Shown here piece by piece: positions 52,131-61,547 of a DNA stretch of 64,000 nt (positions within the stretch are counted from its first letter, which is position 1; each line of letters starts with the position of its first letter). The position numbers were made by a program, and so were the translations under genes. A model generated the notes under the pieces. The model did not search any database. It was not told where the DNA came from and saw only the letters and a program-made list of their open reading frames with translations. This stretch comes from Lachnospiraceae bacterium (GTDB taxonomy: Bacteria > Bacillota > Clostridia > Lachnospirales > Lachnospiraceae): NCBI GenBank assembly GCA_015056915.1, contig SVFK01000009.1, forward strand, positions 48,932 to 112,931, given 5' to 3'.

Positions 52131-54064
52131 TGGCACAGGCAAGACCAATGAGAGGACCAATGCCCGGACCGGGCAGGAGAGGCTCCATGGGTGGAGTTAA
52201 GATTGAAAACCCCGGCAAAATATTTAAGCGTTTGATGAAATATGTTTTGAAAAACTATGCTGTCCATTATGTTTTTGTCATCCTGTTTATTTTTGGCAAT
52301 GTATTGGCAAGCGTACAGGGAACCTTATTTACCCAGACCTTGATTGATGACTATATCCTGCCCATGATAGGGCAGCCAAATCCGGATTTTTCTAATTTGT
52401 TGCAGGCAATCGGCCGGGTGGGCTGTTACTACTTGGTGGGCATAATTTGTGCCTTTGGGCAGGCAAGAATCCTGGTAAATGTAACACAGGGCACATTGAA
52501 AAATCTTCGAGATGATATGTTTGAGCATATGGAGAAGCTGCCGATTAAGTATTTTGACACCCATACTCATGGTGACATTATGTCCATGTACACCAATGAT
52601 ATTGATACTTTGCGTCAGATGGTCAGCCAGAGTATTCCTCAGATGCTTTCCAGTGTGATTACGGTGGTTAGTGTACTTATCAGCATGATTGTACTGAGTG
52701 TTCCTTTAACGTTGCTCACGTTGGTAATGGTGGGAGTGATGATGTTTACCACCAAGACAGTAGCCGGTAAAAGCGGAAGCTATTTTGTGAAGCAGCAGAA
52801 AAACATCGGACAGGTCAATGGCTACATCGAGGAAATGATGGAAGGTCAGAAGGTGGTAAAGGTATTTTGCCATGAGGATAAGAGTCTGGAGGAATTTAGG
52901 AAGCTGAATAATGAGCTGTGTGACAGTGCGTATAATGCAAATAAATTTGCCAATTTGATGGGTCCCATCAATGCCCAGCTTGGTAATGTGAGCTACGTGC
53001 TCTGTGCCATTGTAGGAGGTATTCTGGCATTAGGCGGATTTGGTGGTTTTACATTGGGTGGTCTTGCAAGCTTTTTGACCTTCAATAAGAGCTTTAATAT
53101 GCCAATCAATCAGGTCAGCATGCAGATGAACAGTATTGTTATGGCTATGGCAGGTGCCAAGCGTGTATTTGACCTTTTAGATGAAGCTCCTGAGGTGGAT
53201 GAGGGCTATGTAACCCTTGTTCGTGCGAAAAAGGTGAATGGAGAGATTGTGGAGTGTCCTGAGAGAACCGGTATGTGGGCATGGAAGCATACTCATCAGG
53301 CAGACGGCAGTGTAGATTATGTAGAGCTTAAGGGAGATGTGGTATTTGACGGTGTGGATTTCGGCTATACCGATGAAAAGATGGTGCTTCATGATATTAA
53401 GCTATACGCACAGCCCGGTCAAAAGATTGCATTTGTAGGCTCCACCGGTGCAGGAAAAACTACTATTACCAATCTGATTAACCGTTTTTATGATATTCAG
53501 GATGGTAAAATCCGTTATGACGGAATCAATGTGAATAAGATTAAGAAGGCTGACTTAAGACGCTCTCTGGGAATCGTATTACAGGATACCAATCTTTTCA
53601 CGGCAACAGTTATGGAGAATATCCGTTTCGGTAAGCTGGATGCCACGGATGAGGAAGTGATTGCTGCGGCAAAGCTGGCAAATGCAGATGGCTTTATTCG
53701 TCAGTTGCCCGACGGTTATCAGACCGTACTCACCGGAAATGGTGCTAACTTGAGTCAGGGACAGCGTCAGCTCCTCTCTATTGCAAGAGCGGCTGTGGCA
53801 GACCCGCCGGTGCTTATTCTGGATGAGGCAACCAGCTCCATTGATACTCGTACAGAGAAAATCGTGCAGGATGGTATGGATAAGCTGATGCAGGGCAGAA
53901 CCACCTTTGTGATTGCACACAGATTGTCCACGGTCAAAAACAGTGACTGTATCATGGTACTGGAGCACGGCAGAATTATTGAGCGTGGTACACATGAGGA
54001 GCTGTTGGAGGAACAGGGCAAATATTATCAGCTGTATACCGGAAATAGTATAGCGGCTTCTTAA
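52130..54064 (+). CDS. ABC exporter half-transporter, subunit 2 (catalytic)
   Basis: 644 residues with an extended basic N-tail (MAQARPMRGPMPGPGRRG), six membrane segments and an ABC ATPase. Walker A GSTGAGKTT and Walker B VLILDEATSSID (with the catalytic Glu) are canonical, but the signature is LSQGQ in place of LSGGQ. Together with subunit 1 this gives one complete and one degenerate ATP site, the standard design of heterodimeric multidrug exporters. An ~30-residue insert precedes the ATPase (residues ~360-400). Confidence 0.93.
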   Translation: MAQARPMRGPMPGPGRRGSMGGVKIENPGKIFKRLMKYVLKNYAVHYVFVILFIFGNVLASVQGTLFTQTLIDDYILPMIGQPNPDFSNLLQAIGRVGCYYLVGIICAFGQARILVNVTQGTLKNLRDDMFEHMEKLPIKYFDTHTHGDIMSMYTNDIDTLRQMVSQSIPQMLSSVITVVSVLISMIVLSVPLTLLTLVMVGVMMFTTKTVAGKSGSYFVKQQKNIGQVNGYIEEMMEGQKVVKVFCHEDKSLEEFRKLNNELCDSAYNANKFANLMGPINAQLGNVSYVLCAIVGGILALGGFGGFTLGGLASFLTFNKSFNMPINQVSMQMNSIVMAMAGAKRVFDLLDEAPEVDEGYVTLVRAKKVNGEIVECPERTGMWAWKHTHQADGSVDYVELKGDVVFDGVDFGYTDEKMVLHDIKLYAQPGQKIAFVGSTGAGKTTITNLINRFYDIQDGKIRYDGINVNKIKKADLRRSLGIVLQDTNLFTATVMENIRFGKLDATDEEVIAAAKLANADGFIRQLPDGYQTVLTGNGANLSQGQRQLLSIARAAVADPPVLILDEATSSIDTRTEKIVQDGMDKLMQGRTTFVIAHRLSTVKNSDCIMVLEHGRIIERGTHEELLEEQGKYYQLYTGNSIAAS

Positions 54065-54132
54065 AAATATTTTCATAGTTTTGCGTACACAAGCATAGAA
54101 TGCATTGCATACAAGCTTTAGGAGGAATGGGT

Positions 54133-56760
54133 GTGTTTGAAAAATGCAGTGTACAGGAAACGTGTTTAAAGTTAAAGAGTAATGAGCAGCAAGGTCTCAC
54201 CGAAGGTGAGGCCTTGCGTCGTTTGCAGGCAAATGGAAGAAATGAGATGAAAAGTGCTCGGAAGAAGACTGCACTGGAGTCTTTTTTTGAACAGCTTAAT
54301 GACCCTCTGATTTATGTGCTAATGGCGGCAGCAGGTGTATCTGTTTTCCTAAAGGAGTACAGCGATGCGGTAATTATCGGAGTGGTTATTCTGGTAAATG
54401 CCTTTGTAGGCATGCTTCAGGAGGGAAAAGCCAGAAAGGCGCTGGAGGCATTAAAGAAGCTTACAAGTCCCCGGGCGGTGGTTATTCGAGACGGAGGTAA
54501 GCGTGAAATTGCAGCTGCCGAGCTGGTAGTAGGTGATTTGGTATGTTTGGAGGCGGGCTGTCAGGTTCCTGCAGATATGAGACTGACAGAAAGCTCTAAT
54601 TTAAAGATAGAGGAGGCCGCATTGACCGGTGAATCTCTTCCCATGGAGAAGGCTGCAGGTTTTATTGCAAACAGAGGAGGAGAGGTCCCATTAGGAGACC
54701 GTTTGAATATGGCATATATGTCTACCATTGTGACCTACGGCAGGGGAGAAGGCTTGGTGACAGCTGTAGGAATGGATACGGAAATAGGCAGGATAGCAGC
54801 CATGATTACCAATGAAAAGGAAGAAATGACACCTTTGCAAAAGAGACTGGGTGAACTGGGCAAGCTGTTGAGTCTGTTGTCTTTGGGGCTCTGTGTGGCG
54901 TTGTTTGGAATTGCTGTGTTACAAAAGCGCAATATTATGGAAATGCTGTTGACTGCAATTTCTCTTGCAGTTGCAGCCGTACCGGAGGGATTGCCGGCTG
55001 TGGTGACAATCTGTCTGGCGCTGTCGGTGACCAAAATGGTTAAGGTAAATACGATTGTACGTCGACTGCCTTCTGTGGAAACCTTGGGGGCTGTCAGTGT
55101 GGTGTGCTCTGATAAAACAGGTACGTTGACACAGAATCGAATGACTGTAGAGAAATGCTGGTGTGGGACGCAGGGGGAATCAGAGCACTTTCTCCAAGGA
55201 ATGGTACTTTGTAACGATGCCTCTTTGGCGGGAGGCAATCGTATCGGTGATCCTACGGAGCTTGCACTGCTTGATTTTGGAGCTTCCTTTGGAATGGAGA
55301 AAGAGGTGTTGGAGCAGAAGCTGCCCAGATGTGGCGAGTTAAGCTTTGACTCGGATAGGAAGATGATGACTACCTGTCACAAGACTGTCACAGGGGAGAA
55401 AATCAGCTATACAAAAGGAGCGCCTGACGAGGTATTAAAAAAATGTACACATTTGCAGCTCGGTCAGGAGATCGTACCTATCAGGGATTCAGACCGTAGG
55501 CGGATTCTGCGTGCAGTGGAGGAGATGTCTGCAGAGGCACTGCGTACCTTGGCGGTTGCTATGAAACAGAAGGTATCAGGTCCCATGGAGGAGCAACTGG
55601 TATTCTTGGGAATGGTGGGAATGAAGGACCCGGCCAGACCGGAGGCGGCAGAGTCGGTTGCAACCTTTAAGGAGGCAGGTGTCACTACGGTAATGATTAC
55701 CGGGGACCATGTGGATACTGCTTTTGCCATCGGTAAGCAGTTGGGAATCGTGAAACGCATAGAACAATGTCTGACAGGGGAAGACATGCAGAAAATGAGA
55801 GAGGAGGAATTCCTACAGAAGCTGGACACAGCAAGGGTATTTGCAAGGGTTTCTCCGGCGCAAAAGGTACAGATCGTAAAGGGCTTTCAGAGTAAGGGAC
55901 AAATCGTGGCCATGACAGGTGACGGTGTCAATGATGCCCCTTCTCTGAAGGCAGCTGATATTGGTATTGCCATGGGAATGACCGGTACTGATGTGGCAAA
56001 GCAGGCAGCTGATATGATACTGGTGGATGATAATTTTGCCACCATTGAAAAGGCCATTGAGGAAGGCAGAGGTGTCTATGAAAATATTCGCAAATCCGTG
56101 ATTTTCCTATTGTCCTCCAATCTTGGAGAAATCATGACAATGTTTGTGGCGGTATGCTGCGGTCTGGCATCACCGCTCAAATCAAGCCACATTCTCTGGA
56201 TTAACCTGATCACGGATTCTCTTCCTGCATTGGCATTGGGGATTGACAAAAATGACGGAAAGAGCCTGATGAAGCATCCACCCCGACGGGCAGGAGAAAG
56301 TCTTTTTGCCAGAGGCGGTCTGGCCTGCACCTGCTTTTACGGTGTGCTGATAGCAATCATCAGTCTGGCAGCATTCCTTCTACTTCCTGCGATGCTACTA
56401 CAGGCCAATGAATTGCCGATTACTTTGGAAAATCTGGCGCAGGTTTTAAAACAGGAGGCAGTGCTGGCAAAGGCACAGACTTATTCCTTTACCGTGCTGG
56501 GAATGACTCAGCTTTTTCATGCAGTGGGAATGCGTGATATGCACAAATCTTTCTTTAGAACCAATCATTTTAGTAACAAGCTGATGATTGTGGCATGCGT
56601 TATTGGTTTTTCCCTGCAATTTGCAGTAACGGAGGTGCCATTCTTAATTCAGGCCTTCGGAACCGCGCCCTTATCCGGCAGAGAGTGGATGTACCTGACC
56701 GGTCTGGCAGCCTGTCCATTGGTTGCCCATGAGTGCATTGCTTTACTGCAAAAGGATTAG
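54133..56760 (+). CDS. P-type cation ATPase, probably calcium-exporting
   Basis: About 875 residues of the P2A group. The phosphorylation site is CSDKTGTLTQNRMTV, the actuator loop AALTGESLPME, hinge MTGDGVNDAPSLK, and the metal-binding helices VAAVPEGLPAVVT (M4), NLGEIMTMF (M5) and ILWINLITDSLPALALG (M6), as in SERCA/PMR1-type calcium pumps. The start is GTG at 54133, seven bases after AGGAGG; the open frame begins earlier at 54100. It stands alone downstream of the exporter genes. The ion could also be manganese. Confidence 0.92.
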   Translation: MFEKCSVQETCLKLKSNEQQGLTEGEALRRLQANGRNEMKSARKKTALESFFEQLNDPLIYVLMAAAGVSVFLKEYSDAVIIGVVILVNAFVGMLQEGKARKALEALKKLTSPRAVVIRDGGKREIAAAELVVGDLVCLEAGCQVPADMRLTESSNLKIEEAALTGESLPMEKAAGFIANRGGEVPLGDRLNMAYMSTIVTYGRGEGLVTAVGMDTEIGRIAAMITNEKEEMTPLQKRLGELGKLLSLLSLGLCVALFGIAVLQKRNIMEMLLTAISLAVAAVPEGLPAVVTICLALSVTKMVKVNTIVRRLPSVETLGAVSVVCSDKTGTLTQNRMTVEKCWCGTQGESEHFLQGMVLCNDASLAGGNRIGDPTELALLDFGASFGMEKEVLEQKLPRCGELSFDSDRKMMTTCHKTVTGEKISYTKGAPDEVLKKCTHLQLGQEIVPIRDSDRRRILRAVEEMSAEALRTLAVAMKQKVSGPMEEQLVFLGMVGMKDPARPEAAESVATFKEAGVTTVMITGDHVDTAFAIGKQLGIVKRIEQCLTGEDMQKMREEEFLQKLDTARVFARVSPAQKVQIVKGFQSKGQIVAMTGDGVNDAPSLKAADIGIAMGMTGTDVAKQAADMILVDDNFATIEKAIEEGRGVYENIRKSVIFLLSSNLGEIMTMFVAVCCGLASPLKSSHILWINLITDSLPALALGIDKNDGKSLMKHPPRRAGESLFARGGLACTCFYGVLIAIISLAAFLLLPAMLLQANELPITLENLAQVLKQEAVLAKAQTYSFTVLGMTQLFHAVGMRDMHKSFFRTNHFSNKLMIVACVIGFSLQFAVTEVPFLIQAFGTAPLSGREWMYLTGLAACPLVAHECIALLQKD

Positions 56761-56822
56761 AAAAAAACTATTTGCCAATAAGGAAAAAAATAGTATAATA
56801 AACGCATATGCAGAATCCGTAG

Positions 56823-57986
<1,164 letters not shown>

Positions 57987-58001
57987 TAAATAAAGATTTC
58001 T

Positions 58002-58033
58002 ACGCACCCTTCGGAATAGGGTGCGTTTTTTTT
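58002..58033 (+). terminator. Terminator after trpS
   Basis: ACGCACCC pairs with GGGTGCGT around TTCGGAATA, followed by eight T. Confidence 0.92.
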
Positions 58034-58035
58034 CT

Positions 58036-58091
58036 CATGCTCCCGGAGCGGACAGATTGTGGGAAGAGTTGTCAGATGATGAGTTTTTCGT
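58036..58091. repeat. Remnant of the palindromic element (right arm only)
   Basis: CATGCTCCCGGAGCGGACAG and the following bases match the outer right arm of copy 1 (CATGCTCTCGGGACGGACAA) and continue with similarity through GTCAGATGATGAGTTTTTCG. About 56 bases remain, without the central stem. It lies between the trpS terminator and the promoter of spoVAD. Confidence 0.7.
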
Positions 58092-58119
58092 ATAAAGAAT
58101 AGTAAAAAATGCCATAATG
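58090..58119 (+). promoter_or_regulatory. Candidate sigma-G promoter of spoVAD
   Basis: GTATA (58090-58094), an 18-base spacer and CATAATG (58113-58119) resemble forespore promoters. This would give spoVAD its own start, needed because it is separated from spoVAC. The first bases overlap the repeat remnant. Confidence 0.5.
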
Positions 58120-58151
58120 TAAACCAAAAGAAAAAGAAGGAGAATGTAACT

Positions 58152-59228
58152 ATGAATCAGAAATTGGGAAAAGCCAGTATTAATCTGGAACAGCCGGTTT
58201 ACATTATAAACAGCGCAAGTGTTGTAGGAAAAAAGGAAGGCGAGGGTCCTCTTGGTCTGTTGTTTGACGTAGTGGGAGAGGATGATATGTTTGGTTGCAA
58301 TACTTGGGAAGAGGCTGAAAGCAGCCTGCAGAAGGATGCAGTATTTCTGGCAATGGGTAAGGCAGGGCTAAAGCCGGAGGATGTGTCTCTTATTTTTGCG
58401 GGTGACTTATTGGGTCAATCGATAGCTACATCATTTGGTATATCTTCCTATGAGATACCACTATTGGGAGTATATGGAGCCTGCTCTACCTGTGGAGAGT
58501 CCCTTGCGCTGGGAGCTATGAGCATTGCAGGAGGATTTGCGGACAAAGTAATCTGTGTGACCTCCAGTCACTTTGGCAGTGCAGAAAAGGAATTTCGCTT
58601 CCCACTGGAATATGGGAATCAGCGCCCCTTGTCTGCTACCTGGACTGTAACAGGAAGCGGTGCATTTGTACTTGGAAGTGAAAATGCCATAAGTGTCAAC
58701 AATAATGTCACTGCGAGTGTCAGTGAAGGTGTCAGTCTGCCGGCACGTGCGAAAATACTGGGAATGACGGTAGGAAAGATTGTGGATTACGGCTTGAAGG
58801 ATTCTATGAATATGGGAGCTTGTATGGCTCCGGCAGCAGCATCCACGCTAGAACAGCATTTTATTGACTTTGGTAGTCAACCGGAGGATTATGACAAAAT
58901 TATTACCGGTGACTTGGGAACGGTAGGTCAGAAGGTGCTGATTGACCTTTTGCGTGAAAGAGGCTATGACATATCCGGAGTCCATATGGATTGTGGTATT
59001 GAAATTTATGATGCGGCTACTCAGGATACCCATGCCGGAGGAAGTGGTTGTGGTTGTAGTGCAGTAACCCTTTCTGCTTATATTTTGAAGCAGCTGGAAG
59101 AGGGGACATGGAAAAAGGTTCTTTTTATGCCTACCGGTGCACTTCTTTCCAAGACAAGCTTTAATGAAGGACAATCCATTCCCGGAATTGCCCATGCGGT
59201 TGTGTTGGAAAGCCTTGTCAAAAATTAA
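58152..59228 (+). CDS. spoVAD: Stage V sporulation protein AD (DPA-binding)
   Basis: 358 residues with a thiolase-like fold, the soluble DPA-binding part of the SpoVA channel. The active-site-like block GVYGACSTCGESLALG, ICVTSSHFGSAEKEFRFP, and the C-terminal HAGGSGCGCSAV match SpoVAD. It is required for DPA uptake into spores. It should pair with spoVAC (35.2 kb) and spoVAE (61.2 kb) but is far from both. GGAG precedes the ATG. Confidence 0.96.
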   Translation: MNQKLGKASINLEQPVYIINSASVVGKKEGEGPLGLLFDVVGEDDMFGCNTWEEAESSLQKDAVFLAMGKAGLKPEDVSLIFAGDLLGQSIATSFGISSYEIPLLGVYGACSTCGESLALGAMSIAGGFADKVICVTSSHFGSAEKEFRFPLEYGNQRPLSATWTVTGSGAFVLGSENAISVNNNVTASVSEGVSLPARAKILGMTVGKIVDYGLKDSMNMGACMAPAAASTLEQHFIDFGSQPEDYDKIITGDLGTVGQKVLIDLLRERGYDISGVHMDCGIEIYDAATQDTHAGGSGCGCSAVTLSAYILKQLEEGTWKKVLFMPTGALLSKTSFNEGQSIPGIAHAVVLESLVKN

Positions 59229-59401
59229 TGCTCCGATTACTATCTTTTTGATAACAGTTTTGATAACGTACTTGCAATGCTGTTACCATACTGGTAAAAT
59301 AGGTGACAAACAATACTGACACTGGTAGATTGTGCTTCTGTTGCGGCTATCATGTCAGACTATTGTGACGGGAAGCATCCCGGAATGGCTGGTGAGTACA
59401 A

Positions 59402-59653
59402 ATGCGTAGGATGGAATTTAAAATGGAGAGACCCGGTTTGTTGGAGCCGGGACAGAAGATTACAGTGACAGAGGGTGTTTTGCCCAGTAATTACTATTAT
59501 ACAATCGACCCGGCGCTGGCGATGTCGGGGAATATTCCTTTCAGATACCGCCTGCAGAGTCGGGAGGGAGTTGTAACAGATGTCATCGAAAATGCAAGAG
59601 GCTTCTACGTTACGGCTGAATTTGATGAACCGGAAGTTGATATGAAGAAGTAA
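59402..59653 (+). CDS. Small protein of unknown function before ridA
   Basis: 83 residues, beta-rich, with VLPSNYYYTIDPALAMSGNIP and a C-terminal GFYVTAEFDEPE. I do not recognise the family. It is 20 bases upstream of ridA with a normal ribosome binding site between, so the two are probably one transcript. The start may be the internal ATG at 59411 or 59423. A possible promoter (TTGCAA-N17-TAAAAT, 59272-59300) lies upstream. Confidence 0.65.
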   Translation: MRRMEFKMERPGLLEPGQKITVTEGVLPSNYYYTIDPALAMSGNIPFRYRLQSREGVVTDVIENARGFYVTAEFDEPEVDMKK

Positions 59654-59673
59654 AAGGAAGAGAGGATTTAAGT

Positions 59674-60051
59674 ATGTTACAGAAGATTTCAACAGATAAG
59701 GCGCCGGCAGCAATCGGACCTTATTCACAGGGTATTATTGCAGGAGGAATGCTTTTTGCCTCTGGTCAGATTCCCATTAATCCCGCAAACGGAGAGATTG
59801 AGGGAAATGATATTGTGACACAGGCGGAGCAGGTAATGAAAAATATCGGAGCACTTCTGTCAGAGGCAGGAACCGATTATACCAGAGTGGCAAAGACAAC
59901 CTGTTTCCTGGCAGATATGAATGATTTTGCTTCTTTTAATGAGGTTTATGCAAGGTATTTCACCGAGAAACCTGCAAGAAGCTGTGTGGCAGTGAAAACA
60001 TTACCCAAAAACGTTCTGTGCGAAGTGGAAGTAATTGCAGAAGTATCATAG
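59674..60051 (+). CDS. ridA: RidA family deaminase
   Basis: 125 residues of the RidA/YjgF family, which hydrolyses reactive enamine/imine intermediates from threonine dehydratase and similar enzymes. Signature: AIGPYSQGIIAGGMLFASGQIP, and the catalytic arginine in ARSCVAVKTLP with conserved glutamate in CEVEVIA. Full length. It ends at a strong terminator. Confidence 0.95.
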   Translation: MLQKISTDKAPAAIGPYSQGIIAGGMLFASGQIPINPANGEIEGNDIVTQAEQVMKNIGALLSEAGTDYTRVAKTTCFLADMNDFASFNEVYARYFTEKPARSCVAVKTLPKNVLCEVEVIAEVS

Positions 60052-60065
60052 TGTCAGTGTGCCAG

Positions 60066-60091
60066 AATCGCCGCGTATGCGGCGATTTTTA
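60066..60091 (+). terminator. Terminator after ridA
   Basis: AATCGCCGC and GCGGCGATT pair around GTAT, followed by TTT. Confidence 0.9.
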
Positions 60092-60169
60092 GCGTGTGTT
60101 CGTGTGTGACATCGGGACACCATGCATTCGCTGGAATAAGACAAAGCAGCAAGGATAAGGACTAAAACA

Positions 60170-61135
60170 ATGAGGAACAATACGACACGAAACAGTTTTT
60201 TGCTTTTTTTAACGGCCTGCATCTGGGGTATGGCATTTGTGTCCCAGAGTAAGGGAATGGATTATATGCATCCCTTTACCTTTAATGGGGTGCGTGCTCT
60301 TATTGGTGCATTGGTGCTTTTTATTTATCTCATTGTAAAAAGGAAAATAGCAGGAAACGCGGCGAAGCCTATCGAATGGGGCGTGACACTGCGCGCCGGT
60401 ATCTGGTGTGGTCTGGCACTGACAGTGGCCAGTACGCTGCAACAATTCGGTATTAAATATACCACAGTGGGAAAAGCCGGATTTATTACCACGTTATATA
60501 TTATTTTTGTGCCTTTGGCCGGAATTTTTCTAAAAAGAAAGGTATCTGCAATCGTTTGGATGGCAGCCGGAATGGCGGCTGTGGGTATGTATTTGCTGTG
60601 TATGACGGAAAGTCTGACCCTTGGCACCGGCGATATTATGGTTTTTTTATGTGCCATAGTGTTTGCAGCACACATTATGATTATAGATTATTACGCTCCT
60701 AAGACGGATGGAGTCATAGTATCCTGTATTCAGTTTACTGTCTGTGGAGTCGTCTGCGGAATCGGTGCTATTCTTGTAGGAGAACCTACCCTTGCACAGT
60801 TATCGGAGGGGCTGGGAACTCTGCTCTACGCAGGTGTGTTAAGCTGCGGTGTGGCTTATACCCTGCAGATTGTGGGACAGAAGGGAGTCAATCCCACCAT
60901 AGCGGCATTAATCATGAGCCTGGAATCTGTGGTTGCTACAGTGTCCGGCTATATTGCATACAAAATCGGTTTTCTGAAAACAGATCAGACTTTGACACCA
61001 AGGCAGATTGCGGGCTGTGTCATTGTATTTGTTGCGGTGATTCTGGTACAGCTTCCGAAAGAGTGGTTTTCTCATATTGACATACATATTTTTCATAAAA
61101 AAACAGAAACTAATGCTGATAAATCTGAAAAATAA
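60170..61135 (+). CDS. DMT superfamily (EamA) transporter
   Basis: 321 residues with ten membrane segments and the two EamA repeats (LLFLTACIWGMAFVSQ and GVVCGIGAIL... ISGYIAYKIG-like C-half with LMSLESVVATVSGYI). It would export or import a small metabolite such as an amino acid; the substrate is unknown. The end is 15 bases before spoVAE, so it may provide its upstream transcription. Confidence 0.88.
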   Translation: MRNNTTRNSFLLFLTACIWGMAFVSQSKGMDYMHPFTFNGVRALIGALVLFIYLIVKRKIAGNAAKPIEWGVTLRAGIWCGLALTVASTLQQFGIKYTTVGKAGFITTLYIIFVPLAGIFLKRKVSAIVWMAAGMAAVGMYLLCMTESLTLGTGDIMVFLCAIVFAAHIMIIDYYAPKTDGVIVSCIQFTVCGVVCGIGAILVGEPTLAQLSEGLGTLLYAGVLSCGVAYTLQIVGQKGVNPTIAALIMSLESVVATVSGYIAYKIGFLKTDQTLTPRQIAGCVIVFVAVILVQLPKEWFSHIDIHIFHKKTETNADKSEK

Positions 61136-61150
61136 AAAGGAGTATGTCAA

Positions 61151-61507
61151 ATGGATTATGTGAATGCCTTTTGGGTGGGAGGATTGATTTGTGCATTAGT
61201 ACAGATATTGATGGAAAAGACAAAGCTGATGCCCGGTCGCATCATGGTACTTTTGGTGGTAACAGGTACTGTAATCAGTGTGCTTGGCTGGTATGAGCCT
61301 TTTCAGGAGTTCGCCGGGGCAGGGGCGAGTGTACCGCTTCTGGGCTTTGGAAATGTATTAATGAAGGGCGTAAAGGAAGCGATACAGGAGCAGGGCTTTT
61401 TGGGACTGTTCTCCGGTGGATTTAAGGCTGGTGCAGTAGGAACGGCTGCGGCATTGATTTTCGGTTATCTGGCAAGTCTTATTTTCAAGCCTAAAATGAA
61501 GAAATAA
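61151..61507 (+). CDS. spoVAE: Stage V sporulation protein AE (DPA channel)
   Basis: 118 residues with three to four membrane segments, matching the SpoVAEb-type membrane protein: MDYVNAFWVGGLICALVQIL, MPGRIMVLLVVTGTVISVLG and the GAGASVPLLGFGNVLMKGVKEAI block. It forms the Ca-DPA channel with SpoVAC. It is here behind a DMT transporter, away from spoVAC and spoVAD. AAAGGAG precedes the ATG. Confidence 0.92.
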   Translation: MDYVNAFWVGGLICALVQILMEKTKLMPGRIMVLLVVTGTVISVLGWYEPFQEFAGAGASVPLLGFGNVLMKGVKEAIQEQGFLGLFSGGFKAGAVGTAAALIFGYLASLIFKPKMKK

Positions 61508-61547
61508 GTTAGCGTGTTCATTAAAACATAAGATAAGGGTGAGTAGA

